A DNA stretch of 64,000 nt, from the NCBI RefSeq assembly GCF_001645125.1, contig NZ_LXKA01000393.1, positions 124,001 through 188,000 of the forward strand, in the 5' to 3' direction. Numbering within the stretch: the first letter of the stretch is position 1; each line of letters begins with the position of its first letter. The notes beneath the pieces are model-generated. The model was not told the origin of the DNA. It did not search any database and saw only the letters and a list, made by a program, of their open reading frames with translations. The position numbers and the translations under genes were made by a program. Positions 18,621 to 27,386 of the stretch are shown in pieces. Origin of the DNA: Paraburkholderia ginsengiterrae (GTDB taxonomy: Bacteria > Pseudomonadota > Gammaproteobacteria > Burkholderiales > Burkholderiaceae).

Positions 18621-20906
18621 TCAGGCGCGCACGCAGTCGACGAAGTATTCGACGCGCCCGTTGATCGTTTCAGCGACAAGCCCGTGGATGTCCGTGTGGA
18701 AACCCGGGAAACGCTCGTTGAACTCGCGCGCGAAACGCAGATAGTTGACGATGGTCCTGTTGAAGCGCTCGCCCGGAATCAGCAGCGGAATGCCCGGCGG
18801 ATACGGCGTCAACAGAATCGACGTGACACGGCCTTCGAGTTCGTCGATAGGCACGCGGTCGATCTCGCGGTGCGCTAGCTTCGCGAACGCGTCGGACGGC
18901 TTCATGGCCGGTTCCATGCTCGACAGGTACATCTCGGTCGTCAGGCGCGCAATGTCGTTCGCGCGGTAGACGCTGTGAATCTGCTGGCACAGATCGCGCA
19001 GGCCGACCCGCTCGTACATCGGATGATGCGAAACGAACTCGGGCAGCACGCGCCACAGCGGCTGGTTGTTGTCGTAGTCGTCCTTGAACTGCTGCAGTTC
19101 GGTGACCATCGAGTTCCAGCGGCCCTTGGTAATGCCGATCGTGAACATGATGAAGAACGAGTACAGCCCCGTCTTCTCGACAATGATGCCGTGCTCGGCC
19201 AGATACTTCGTGACGATCGCGGCCGGAATGCCGGACTCGCCGAAGCCGCCGTCCATGTCCAGACCCGGCGTGACGATCGTCGCCTTGATCGGGTCGAGCA
19301 TGTTGAAGCCTTCGGCCAGCGGACCGAAACCGTGCCATGCGTCGTCCGGGCGCAGCATCCAGTCTTCGCGCGAGCCGATGCCCTCTTCGGCGAACTGATC
19401 CGGGCCCCACACCTTGAAGAACCAGTCGTCGCCGTACTCGGCGTCGACCTTGGTCATCGCGCGGCGGAAGTCGAGCGCCTCGGCAATCGATTCCTCGACG
19501 AGCGCGGTGCCGCCCGGCGCTTCCATCATCGCCGCGGCCACGTCGCACGAGGCGATGATCGCGTATTGCGGGCTGGTCGACGTGTGCATCAGATACGCTT
19601 CATTGAAGCGATGCTTGTCGAAGCGGCTCTCCTTCGAATCCTGCACGACGATCTGCGAAGCCTGCGAAATACCGGCCAGCAGCTTGTGCGTGGAGTGCGT
19701 GGCGAACACCAGCGCGCCGATCCGCGGACGGCCCGCGCCGATCGCGTGCATGTCCTGATAGAACTCGTGGAATTCCGCGTGCGGCAGCCAGGCTTCGTCG
19801 AAGTGCAGCGTGTCGAGCCAGTCGCCCAGCATGTCCTTGATCATCTCGACGTTGTAGATCACGCCATCGTACGTGCTTTGCGTGATCGTCAGAATACGCG
19901 GCTTGAGGTTCGGGTTCTTCGCGAGCGCTTCGCGGGCGAACGGATTGGCCTCGATCTTCCTGCGGATGTTCTCCGGTTCGAACTCGCTGCGCGGAATCGG
20001 ACCGATGATGCCGAAGTTGTTGCGCGTCGGCGTGAGAAACACCGGAATCGCGCCGGTCATGGTGATCGCGTGCAGGATCGACTTGTGGCAGTTGCGGTCC
20101 ACCAGCACGATGTCGCCCGGCGCCACCGTGCCGTGCCAGACGATCTTGTTCGAGGTGGACGTGCCGTTGGTCACGAAGAACACGTGGTCCGCGCTGAAGA
20201 TGCGCGCGGCATTGCGCTCGGACGCCGCGACCGGGCCAGTGTGGTCCAGCAGCTGGCCGAGTTCGTCGACCGCGTTGCACACGTCGGCGCGCAGCATGTT
20301 CTCGCCGAAGAACTGATGGAACATCTGGCCGAGCGGGCTCTTCAGGAACGCCACGCCGCCCGAGTGCCCAGGGCAGTGCCACGAGTAGGAGCCTTCGTCC
20401 GCGTACTGCACCAGTTCCTTGAAGAACGGCGGCGCGAGCGAATCCAGGTACACCTTGGTCTCGCGGATGATATGGCGCGCCACGAACTCCGGCGTGTCCT
20501 CGAACATGTGGATGAAGCCATGCAGTTCGCGCAGGATGTCGTTCGGCAGGTGGCGCGAGGTGCGCGTTTCGCCGTACAGGAAGATCGGAATGTCCGCATT
20601 GCGGCGGCGCACTTCCGTCACGAACGCGCGCAGCGCGATGATCGCCGCGGCCAGTTCCGGCGTTTCGCCTTCCACCACCACATTGTCGGTATACGGCAGC
20701 AGTTCGTCGTCGTCGATCGAGAGGATGAAGCACGAGGCGCGGCTCGACTGCTGCGCGAACGAAGTCAGATCGCCGTAGCTCGTCAACCCGAGCACTTCCG
20801 CGCCTTCTTTCTCGATAGCCTCGGCCAAAGCCCGAATGCCGGAACCCGAGATGTTCTCGGAGCGGAAATCTTCGTCGATGATGACGACGGGAAAACGAAA
20901 CTTCAT
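18621..20906 (-). CDS. Orn/Lys/Arg decarboxylase (PLP-dependent, inducible type)
   Basis: This 761-residue enzyme belongs to the large bacterial ornithine/lysine/arginine decarboxylase group. It has an N-terminal response-regulator-like wing domain (FPVVIIDEDFRSENISG, about 1-130), a PLP core with SWHCPGHSGGVAFL, FVTNGTSTSNKIVWHG and the cofactor lysine in ATHSTHKLLAGISQ (near residue 400), and a C-terminal domain with TPYPPGIPLLIPGE. It releases CO2 and a polyamine or agmatine, for acid resistance or polyamine supply. Which amino acid is used cannot be settled from sequence reading alone, so adiA, ldcC or speC are not assigned. dcd lies just upstream on the same strand. Confidence 0.93.
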   Translation of the reverse strand: MKFRFPVVIIDEDFRSENISGSGIRALAEAIEKEGAEVLGLTSYGDLTSFAQQSSRASCFILSIDDDELLPYTDNVVVEGETPELAAAIIALRAFVTEVRRRNADIPIFLYGETRTSRHLPNDILRELHGFIHMFEDTPEFVARHIIRETKVYLDSLAPPFFKELVQYADEGSYSWHCPGHSGGVAFLKSPLGQMFHQFFGENMLRADVCNAVDELGQLLDHTGPVAASERNAARIFSADHVFFVTNGTSTSNKIVWHGTVAPGDIVLVDRNCHKSILHAITMTGAIPVFLTPTRNNFGIIGPIPRSEFEPENIRRKIEANPFAREALAKNPNLKPRILTITQSTYDGVIYNVEMIKDMLGDWLDTLHFDEAWLPHAEFHEFYQDMHAIGAGRPRIGALVFATHSTHKLLAGISQASQIVVQDSKESRFDKHRFNEAYLMHTSTSPQYAIIASCDVAAAMMEAPGGTALVEESIAEALDFRRAMTKVDAEYGDDWFFKVWGPDQFAEEGIGSREDWMLRPDDAWHGFGPLAEGFNMLDPIKATIVTPGLDMDGGFGESGIPAAIVTKYLAEHGIIVEKTGLYSFFIMFTIGITKGRWNSMVTELQQFKDDYDNNQPLWRVLPEFVSHHPMYERVGLRDLCQQIHSVYRANDIARLTTEMYLSSMEPAMKPSDAFAKLAHREIDRVPIDELEGRVTSILLTPYPPGIPLLIPGERFNRTIVNYLRFAREFNERFPGFHTDIHGLVAETINGRVEYFVDCVRA

Positions 20907-20991
20907 GGGCGATTCTCCAAAAAGAACGACCGCTGCCTTGAGTCAGTGCAGCGGTCACCCGAATAGCTGGTGGGTCAGTACGCTGCGGACG

Positions 20992-21561
20992 TCACGTCTT
21001 GGGCAACGTCACGCCGTGCTGACCTTGATATTTGCCGCCGCGATCCGCGTACGACGTCTCACAAATTTCGTCGCTTTCGAAAAACAGCACCTGGGCGACG
21101 CCTTCGTTCGCGTAGATTTTCGCAGGCAAAGGTGTCGTATTCGAGAATTCCAGCGTGACGTGCCCTTCCCATTCCGGCTCGAACGGCGTCACGTTGACGA
21201 TGATCCCGCAACGCGCATAGGTGGACTTGCCCAGACACACGGTCAGGACGCTGCGCGGAATCCGGAAATACTCGACCGTGCGGGCCAGCGCGAACGAATT
21301 CGGCGGGATGATGCAGACATCGCCCTTGAAGTCGACAAACGACTTCTCGTCGAAGTTCTTCGGATCGACGATGGTCGAGTTGATATTCGTGAAGATCTTG
21401 AATTCGTCGGCGCAGCGAATGTCGTAGCCGTAGCTCGAGGTGCCGTAGCTGACAATCTTCCGGCCATCTTCGGAGACGCGGACCTGATCGGGGGCGAACG
21501 GCTCGATCATGTTGTGCGACGCGGCCATGCGTCGGATCCACTTGTCGGATTTGATAGTCAT
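20992..21561 (-). CDS. dcd: dCTP deaminase
   Basis: This 189-residue enzyme converts dCTP to dUTP for thymidylate synthesis. Motifs include [32 protein letters not shown], and the catalytic-glutamate region [20 protein letters not shown] followed by GHVTLEFSN; the end [15 protein letters not shown] is typical. The reading frame continues upstream to 21750, but ATG 21561 ([13 protein letters not shown]) is the family start. The gene is followed after 85 bases by the decarboxylase on the same strand. Confidence 0.97.
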
Positions 21562-21915
21562 AGGTAAACGCTGCTCGACGTGAATGACAGGTGTGTGACG
21601 GATAACAACCCGGTAAGTGCCGGGCAACTTTTGGCAAACCGCGTTCGGGCAAACGGCGCGCTTGGCGAGAGCCGGTTTCTGGTACGCGCCCGGCCGGCGT
21701 GCCGCTGAAGCAGGCCTCGCGCAGACGCGCGGCGCGTGCTGCAAGCCCACAACGGCGCTTTCCCGGCCGGTGGCCGAACGAAAGGCGTTTATTTTACGCG
21801 AACATGAGCCAGCTGCCGCGGGCGGGGTTGGAGAACCAGTCTATGCCTGGTTGAGAGCAGCCTGGCGACATGCCTTCAAGGTGCGCTGGAACTGCGAACA
21901 CACGGCGCGCGCCGC
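21562..21915. other. Gap upstream of dcd and downstream of the SOD-like gene
   Basis: These 354 bases carry the leader and promoter of dcd. A short hairpin CCCGGTAAGTGCCGGG lies near 21610. No supported gene, RNA or terminator with a T run was found. Confidence 0.35.
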
Positions 21916-22449
21916 TCACTGGCGAATCACGCCGCACGCGAGCGCGGGGCCCGCGCCATGCTGTGCGTAGGCGTAGGGGTCGGACGCGTCGTGATGCAGC
22001 AGCACGGCGCGCTGCAACACCGAGCGGATGCCGTCGAGCGCGACGTCCGGCGCGACGATGAAGCCGGTGGCCACGCCATTCGCATCCGCATGGATATTGC
22101 CCAGATCGCCTTCGACCCGGGCACCCGCCTTCAGACGCTCGGCGGCCGGCGAAAACACCTGGCCGGCGCTGGAGCCGTCGGCGGCATTGCAGTCGCCGCG
22201 TTCGTGAATTTGCAAGGCGTGGTCGCTGTTGGCCGGCAGGCCTGCGAGATTGTAGGTGACTTGCACGCCGTCCGAGCGCTCGATGAACGTGACGAGGCCG
22301 CGCGCCTGATTGCCCACGGTAGGCAGCAACTGAGCGTCAGCGCGCTTTTCCTGTGGTCTCAGGAACGTGCTACAGCCGCATAGCAGCACACTGCCGGCGG
22401 CCAGGACGATGAACGCATGCACCGCGTGCCCGTCGATTCGTTTTCCCAT
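21916..22449 (-). CDS. Cu/Zn superoxide dismutase-like lipoprotein lacking metal ligands
   Basis: A 177-residue predicted lipoprotein: basic N-terminus, hydrophobic stretch and a lipobox-like LLCGC around residues 21-25. The SOD fold is recognisable from SDHALQIHERGDC, SSAGQVFSP, EGDLGNIHADANGVA, AVLLHHDASDP and ALACGVIRQ. Aligned to human SOD1, only His48, Asp83 and His120 remain. His46 is Gln, His63 is Val, the zinc ligands His71 and His80 are absent, and the active-site Arg143 is Ala. The disulfide cysteines (57, 146) are kept. A conventional SOD activity is therefore unlikely. Start ATG 22449 fits the signal peptide. It follows mrp on the same strand. Confidence 0.85.
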   Translation of the reverse strand: MGKRIDGHAVHAFIVLAAGSVLLCGCSTFLRPQEKRADAQLLPTVGNQARGLVTFIERSDGVQVTYNLAGLPANSDHALQIHERGDCNAADGSSAGQVFSPAAERLKAGARVEGDLGNIHADANGVATGFIVAPDVALDGIRSVLQRAVLLHHDASDPYAYAQHGAGPALACGVIRQ

Positions 22450-22628
22450 GCGATCCTCTTGCCGGCCTGGCTGCCGCCCCTGCGGCGGCCGGACCGAACT
22501 GGTGAAGTCGACATGATACCGCGAGACCAGGCGCAAATAGACGCCTCGAACCCTTGTCCGAACGGCTACTCGAGAGCGCAGCCCAACCTCTCGCCGCGCA
22601 CGACGCGCCCCCGAGGTCCGACGAATTC

Positions 22629-23717
22629 TCAGGTGTTCTGGACGACGATGTTGGGAAACTTCGAGGTCATGTCGCGAGCCCGCTCGGCAATGTGAACCGC
22701 CACCTTGCGCGCGATGGTCCTGTAGATCTCCGCGATGCGTCCCTGCGGGTCCGCCACCACGGTCGGTTTGCCGGAGTCGGCCTGCTCGCGGATCGTGATG
22801 TCGAGAGGCAGGCTGCCGAGCACGTCGACGCCATATTCCGCGCCCATGCGCGCACCGCCGCCGGCGCCGAACACATGCTCCTCGTGGCCGCAGTTCGAGC
22901 AGATATGCATGCCCATGTTTTCGACAATGCCGAGGATCGGAATGCCGACCTTCTCGAACATCTTGAGCCCCTTCTTCGCGTCGAGCAGCGCGATGTCCTG
23001 CGGCGTCGTGACAATCACGGCGCCCGTCACCGGCACGCGTTGCGACAAGGTCAGCTGAATGTCGCCGGTGCCCGGCGGCATGTCGACGATCAGGTAGTCG
23101 AGGTCCTGCCAGTTGGTCTGCCGCAGCAACTGTTCGAGTGCGGAAGTGGCCATGGGGCCGCGCCATACCATCGGGTTGTCCTGCTCGATCAGAAAGCCGA
23201 TCGAGTTGGCCTGCAAGCCGTGGCCGCGCATCGGGTTCATCGACTTTTCGTCGGGCGACTCGGGGCGGCCCTCGATCCCGAGCATCATCGGCAGCGACGG
23301 GCCGTAGATGTCCGCGTCGAGAATGCCGACCGAGGCGCCTTCGCTCGCCAGCGCCAGCGCGAGATTGACGGCGGTCGTGCTCTTGCCGACGCCGCCCTTG
23401 CCGGAAGCCACCGCAACGATGTTCTTGACGTTCGGCAACAGTTTCACGCCGCGCTGCACAGTGTGCGCGGCGATCTGCTGGGACACCTGGACACGCGCGT
23501 CGGCGACGCCGGGCACAGCGCGCAATGCATCGGCGAACTGCGTGCGGATGGCGTCGAACTGGCGCATGGCCGGATAGCCGAGTACCACTTCGACGCTGAC
23601 TGTGTCACCCTGCACGGCGACATTGCGGATGTTCTTTGCCGCCGCGTAGGGCTGGCCGGTGTTGGGGTCGGCGACGGCCGCGAGGGCGGCGTCAACCAAT
23701 GCCCGATCGATACTCAT
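22629..23717 (-). CDS. apbC: Iron-sulfur cluster carrier protein Mrp/ApbC
   Basis: This 362-residue P-loop NTPase has an N-terminal MIP18-like (DUF59) domain (about 1-90), a Walker A GKGGVGKST near residue 108, and the scaffold motif CSNCGHEEHVFG near 280 with its CxxC pair. It assembles and transfers Fe-S clusters in the cytoplasm. ATG at 23717 with GGAG five bases before it is preferred over a GTG two codons upstream. It lies 351 bases from the divergent OmpA-like gene. The downstream SOD-like gene is 179 bases away and may be cotranscribed. Confidence 0.95.
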   Translation of the reverse strand: MSIDRALVDAALAAVADPNTGQPYAAAKNIRNVAVQGDTVSVEVVLGYPAMRQFDAIRTQFADALRAVPGVADARVQVSQQIAAHTVQRGVKLLPNVKNIVAVASGKGGVGKSTTAVNLALALASEGASVGILDADIYGPSLPMMLGIEGRPESPDEKSMNPMRGHGLQANSIGFLIEQDNPMVWRGPMATSALEQLLRQTNWQDLDYLIVDMPPGTGDIQLTLSQRVPVTGAVIVTTPQDIALLDAKKGLKMFEKVGIPILGIVENMGMHICSNCGHEEHVFGAGGGARMGAEYGVDVLGSLPLDITIREQADSGKPTVVADPQGRIAEIYRTIARKVAVHIAERARDMTSKFPNIVVQNT

Positions 23718-23980
23718 TGACACTCCGTGGGGAACACCTGCGGCGCAGCGGAATCGAAGTCTCGGCCACGCGTCGGATTTTGAAAAAAATTGTTAGACAG
23801 CATTGCGTAAACCACGCGTGCCGGGCACCCTTCGGGCAGGCGGAACGCCATGGGGCCACATCGCTGCGTGCTTCAGTCATTATTGTAGTGGCTGGCGCCA
23901 AGCCCTGCCGGAAGACCCTTCTTCACTATCAGACGGGGAAGAATGCGGCGTAGGATTTGTCGTATCGTCGAGCGGGACGG

Positions 23981-24008
23981 TTTACTGCCGTCATGTTCGG
24001 CGTATAGA
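23981..24008 (+). promoter_or_regulatory. Candidate promoter of the OmpA-like lipoprotein gene
   Basis: TTTACT (23981-23986), 16 bases, then TATAGA (24003-24008) precede the lipoprotein start by about 60 bases. The remainder of the 351-base mrp-OmpA divergent gap contains an AT-rich stretch (23775-23800) that may serve the leftward mrp promoter. No gene is supported there. Confidence 0.45.
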
Positions 24009-24068
24009 TTGATAGTTGGATGCCGTCTTACTTGCCCTGACTCGCTACACCCTCAAGAGGACCTAAAA

Positions 24069-24722
24069 ATGAATGCAAAACTCATGACTCGCCTGGCTGT
24101 CTTCGCCGTTGCCGGTTCGCTGCTGGCAGGCTGCGCCACCCAACAGGGCACTGACACGGCCGTCGGTACGGGCGTGGGCGCCGCCACCGGCGCGGCGATC
24201 GGCGCAATCTTCGGCGGCGGCAAGGGCGCGGCGATCGGCGCGGGCGCGGGCGCTGCAGTGGGCGGCATCACCGGCTACAACTGGCAAGCCATTCACAACA
24301 AGCTGTCGGGCGCCACCAAGGGCACTGGCACGCAGATCACCGAACAGCCGGACGGTTCGCTCAAGCTGAACATCCCGAGCTCGGTCACGTTCGACACCAA
24401 CAGCTACGCGGTCAAGCCGTCGTTCGCACCGGTGCTGGATCAACTGGCGCAAACCCTGCAGCAGAATCCTGAAGTGATCGCGCAAGTGGTCGGCCATACG
24501 GACAGCACGGGCCAGGCGGCTTACAACCAGACGCTGTCGGTCAATCGCGCCGAAAGCGTGACGGGCTACCTCGGCCAGCGCGGTATCGCGCCGCAACGCC
24601 TGTCGGCAAGCGGCATGGGCGCGACCCAGCCGATCGCCGACAACAACACCGAAGCCGGCCGTGCGGCCAACCGTCGCGTGGAAATCTATCTGCGCGCTAC
24701 GGCTCAGCACACCACGCAGTAA
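24069..24722 (+). CDS. OmpA-family lipoprotein with glycine zipper
   Basis: A 217-residue outer-membrane lipoprotein. The signal peptide ends in lipobox LLAGC (Cys about residue 20). A glycine-zipper segment (GTGVGAATGAAIGAIFGGGK, then GAGAGAAVGG, about 33-70) could insert into membrane. A C-terminal OmpA-like peptidoglycan-binding domain follows (VTFDTNSYAVKPSFAPVLDQ, GHTDSTG, NRAESVTGYL, NRRVEIYL). It resembles YiaD-type proteins and probably ties the outer membrane to the cell wall. GAGGA before ATG 24069 supports the start. It is monocistronic: a possible small RNA and a terminator follow. Confidence 0.92.
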   Translation: MNAKLMTRLAVFAVAGSLLAGCATQQGTDTAVGTGVGAATGAAIGAIFGGGKGAAIGAGAGAAVGGITGYNWQAIHNKLSGATKGTGTQITEQPDGSLKLNIPSSVTFDTNSYAVKPSFAPVLDQLAQTLQQNPEVIAQVVGHTDSTGQAAYNQTLSVNRAESVTGYLGQRGIAPQRLSASGMGATQPIADNNTEAGRAANRRVEIYLRATAQHTTQ

Positions 24723-24849
24723 GGACAAGGGATCAGGAGAATGGGGAAGCCGGGCGCCGGGGGTTGAATCACCGGCGCTCCGCGGGCTGTGACAGGCCGT
24801 CGCGAGGGGGCGAAACGGAATCTCGCACGAGAGACGAAAAAATTTCGAA

Positions 24850-24960
24850 CTCTCTCGAAAATCCGCTGTCTCTATTTACGGTACGTGGCTGGCGATGCCG
24901 CCGCGTCACCATTCTCCTCTTGTCGTTGTTGCTCCGGGGTTAATAGCCCCGGTTTTTTTT
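24850..24960 (+). ncRNA. Candidate small RNA or long 3' UTR upstream of metG
   Basis: The 419-base gap between the OmpA-like gene and metG ends its first half with a strong terminator (24934-24960). The preceding ~80 bases carry an unpaired pyrimidine-rich motif TTCTCCTCTTG (about 24911-24921) complementary to ribosome-binding sites, the usual design of a Hfq-dependent sRNA seed. The 5' end is not determined. It could equally be the 3' UTR of the lipoprotein mRNA processed to an sRNA. No homologue is recognised. Confidence 0.35.
24934..24960 (+). terminator. Terminator in the OmpA-metG gap
   Basis: CCGGGG (24934-24939) pairs with CCCCGG (24947-24952) around a 7-base loop, followed by eight T (24953-24960). 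Confidence 0.88.
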
Positions 24961-25141
24961 GGGCGCGCGGATTTCGCATCGCAGGGGCTCCCCTTGAGGT
25001 GCACGCCGCAGGAAGTCGCCTTGGGGACACACCGCCCCACTCCGCCATATGCCAGACCGTGCTCCAAGCGGCCCAACCCGCGCGGCACGCCTGCCCTGCT
25101 AGAATCAACCTTTCGTCCCACCGCAGGCTCCCACCATCCTT

Positions 25142-27280
25142 ATGTCAGCACCCGCAACCGATCTCTCCGCAGGCGCGCCGTCAGGCCGTCGCCAGATTCT
25201 CGTCACGTCGGCCCTTCCGTATGCGAACGGGCAAATCCATATTGGCCATCTGGTTGAATATATCCAGACGGACATCTGGGTCCGGACGTTGCGAATGCAC
25301 GGGCACGAGGTCTACTATGTGGGCGCCGACGACACGCACGGCACGCCGGTCATGCTGCGCGCGGAAAAGGAAGGTCTCACGCCCAAGCAGCTGATCGATC
25401 GCGTCTGGCAGGAGCACAAGCGCGACTTCGACAGCTTCGGTATCTCGTTCGACAACTACTACTCGACCGATTCCGAGGAAAACCGCGTCCTCAGCGAAAA
25501 CGTCTATCTGGCCCTCAAGGAAGCGGGCCTGATCGAGGCGCGCGATATCGAACAGGCGTATGACCCGGTCAAGGAAATGTTCCTGCCGGATCGCTTCATC
25601 AAGGGCGAATGCCCGAAATGCGGCGCCAAAGACCAGTACGGCGACAGCTGCGAAGTATGCGGTTCGACCTATCTGCCCACCGAGCTGGTCAATCCGTACT
25701 CGGTCGTCTCGGGCGCCACGCCGATTCGCAAGACGTCGACCCACTACTTCTTCCGTCTCTCCGATCCGCGTTGCGAGAACTTCCTGCGCGCATGGGTGGG
25801 CGGTCTGGCGCAACCGGAAGCCACCAACAAGATGCGCGAGTGGCTCGGCGACGCCGGCGAGGCCAAGCTCGCCGACTGGGACATCTCGCGCGACGCGCCG
25901 TATTTCGGCTTCGAAATCCCGGGGGCGCCGGGCAAGTACTTCTACGTGTGGCTGGACGCGCCGGTCGGCTACTACGCGAGCTTCAAGAACCTCGCCGAAA
26001 AGCGCGGCCTCGACTTCGAAGCGTGGGTTCGCAAAGGTTCGAAGGCCGAGCAGTATCACTTCATCGGCAAAGACATTTTGTATTTCCACACGCTGTTCTG
26101 GCCGGCCATGCTCGAGTTTTCGGGCCACCGCACGCCGACCAACGTATTCGCGCACGGTTTTCTGACCGTGGACGGCGCAAAGATGTCGAAGTCCCGCGGC
26201 ACCTTCATCACCGCGCAAAGCGTGATCGACACCGGCCTGAATCCGGAATGGCTGCGCTACTACTTCGCGGCCAAACTGAACAGCACGATGGAAGACCTCG
26301 ACCTGAACCTCGACGACTTCCAGGCGCGCGTGAACAGCGATCTGGTCGGCAAATACGTGAACATCGCGAGCCGCGCGGCCGGCTTCCTGATCAAGCGCTT
26401 CGAGGGCCGCGTGCAGGACGGCGCCATGCAGCATCCGCTGCTCGCCTCACTGCGCGCCGCTGTGCCGCAAATCGCCGCGAACTACGAGGCGCGCGAGTAC
26501 AACCGCGCGCTGCGTCAGACCATGGAACTGGCCGACGCGGTGAACGCCTACGTCGACACCGCCAAGCCGTGGGATCAGGCCAAGGATCCGGCGAACGGCG
26601 CCGCCTTGCATGAAACCTGTACCGTGAGCATCGAGGCGTTCCGCCTGCTGTCGCTGGCACTGAAGCCGGTGCTGCCGAAGCTGGCCGAAGCGGTCGAAGC
26701 CTTCCTCGGCATCGAGCCGCTGGTATGGGCCGACGCCAACGTGCCGCTCAGCTCCACGCGCCCGATCAACGCCTACAAGCACCTGATGACGCGTGTCGAT
26801 CCTAAGCAGATCGAAGCGCTGCTCGCCGCCAACCGCGATTCGCTGCAGGCTACCGCACCGGAAGCCACGGCACCGGCCAACGCCAAAACGCAAGCGAAGG
26901 CGGCAAAAACGGCCGCCGCCGAGAAGGACGACACGCCCGGCATCATCTCGATCGACGACTTCGCCAAGATCGATTTGCGCGTTGCGAAGATTGTCGACTG
27001 CAAGGCCGTGGAAGGCTCGGACAAGCTGCTGCAACTGACGCTCGACGTCGGCGAAGAGAAAACCCGCAACGTGTTTTCGGGCATCAAGTCCGCGTATCAG
27101 CCGGAGCAACTGGTTGGCAAGCTGACGGTGATGGTCGCGAACCTCGCGCCGCGCAAAATGAAATTCGGCATGTCCGAAGGCATGGTGCTGGCAGCGTCCG
27201 CAGCCGACGAGAAAGCCGAACCGGGCCTCTACGTGCTCGAACCCAATAGCGGCGCGAAGCCGGGCATGCGCGTGAAGTAA
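25142..27280 (+). CDS. metG: Methionine-tRNA ligase
   Basis: A 712-residue class I synthetase that charges initiator and elongator tRNA-Met. It shows the HIGH motif in [15 protein letters not shown] (about residues 27-41), a zinc knuckle [18 protein letters not shown] (about 156-173), KMSKS in [10 protein letters not shown] (about 347), and an anticodon-binding helical domain. After an Ala/Lys-rich linker (about 575-600) comes the C-terminal tRNA-binding dimerisation domain starting [17 protein letters not shown]. Length matches the long bacterial form. It is transcribed alone between two terminators. Confidence 0.97.
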   Translation: MSAPATDLSAGAPSGRRQILVTSALPYANGQIHIGHLVEYIQTDIWVRTLRMHGHEVYYVGADDTHGTPVMLRAEKEGLTPKQLIDRVWQEHKRDFDSFGISFDNYYSTDSEENRVLSENVYLALKEAGLIEARDIEQAYDPVKEMFLPDRFIKGECPKCGAKDQYGDSCEVCGSTYLPTELVNPYSVVSGATPIRKTSTHYFFRLSDPRCENFLRAWVGGLAQPEATNKMREWLGDAGEAKLADWDISRDAPYFGFEIPGAPGKYFYVWLDAPVGYYASFKNLAEKRGLDFEAWVRKGSKAEQYHFIGKDILYFHTLFWPAMLEFSGHRTPTNVFAHGFLTVDGAKMSKSRGTFITAQSVIDTGLNPEWLRYYFAAKLNSTMEDLDLNLDDFQARVNSDLVGKYVNIASRAAGFLIKRFEGRVQDGAMQHPLLASLRAAVPQIAANYEAREYNRALRQTMELADAVNAYVDTAKPWDQAKDPANGAALHETCTVSIEAFRLLSLALKPVLPKLAEAVEAFLGIEPLVWADANVPLSSTRPINAYKHLMTRVDPKQIEALLAANRDSLQATAPEATAPANAKTQAKAAKTAAAEKDDTPGIISIDDFAKIDLRVAKIVDCKAVEGSDKLLQLTLDVGEEKTRNVFSGIKSAYQPEQLVGKLTVMVANLAPRKMKFGMSEGMVLAASAADEKAEPGLYVLEPNSGAKPGMRVK

Positions 27281-27313
27281 GACGCGGCGCGTCTCGAACC
27301 GCTGGCGCGAATG

Positions 27314-27350
27314 AAAAAACGGCACGCTGTAAAAAGCGTGCCGTTTTTTT
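27314..27350 (+). terminator. Terminator between metG and tamB (bidirectional)
   Basis: A 15-bp perfect stem (27314-27328 with 27335-27349) with A- and T-rich bases flanking a GC core and a six-base loop. It serves metG rightward and the tamA-tamB operon leftward. Confidence 0.93.
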
Positions 27351-27386
27351 ATCTCTGCGCAAAAACCTGGACTCGCACCCGCCGCA

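Noticed and set aside
18975-20966. 663-codon forward open frame opposite the decarboxylase gene
   Set aside because: An antisense shadow with Arg/His/Val-rich composition, no domain and no ribosome site; the reverse gene is unmistakable.
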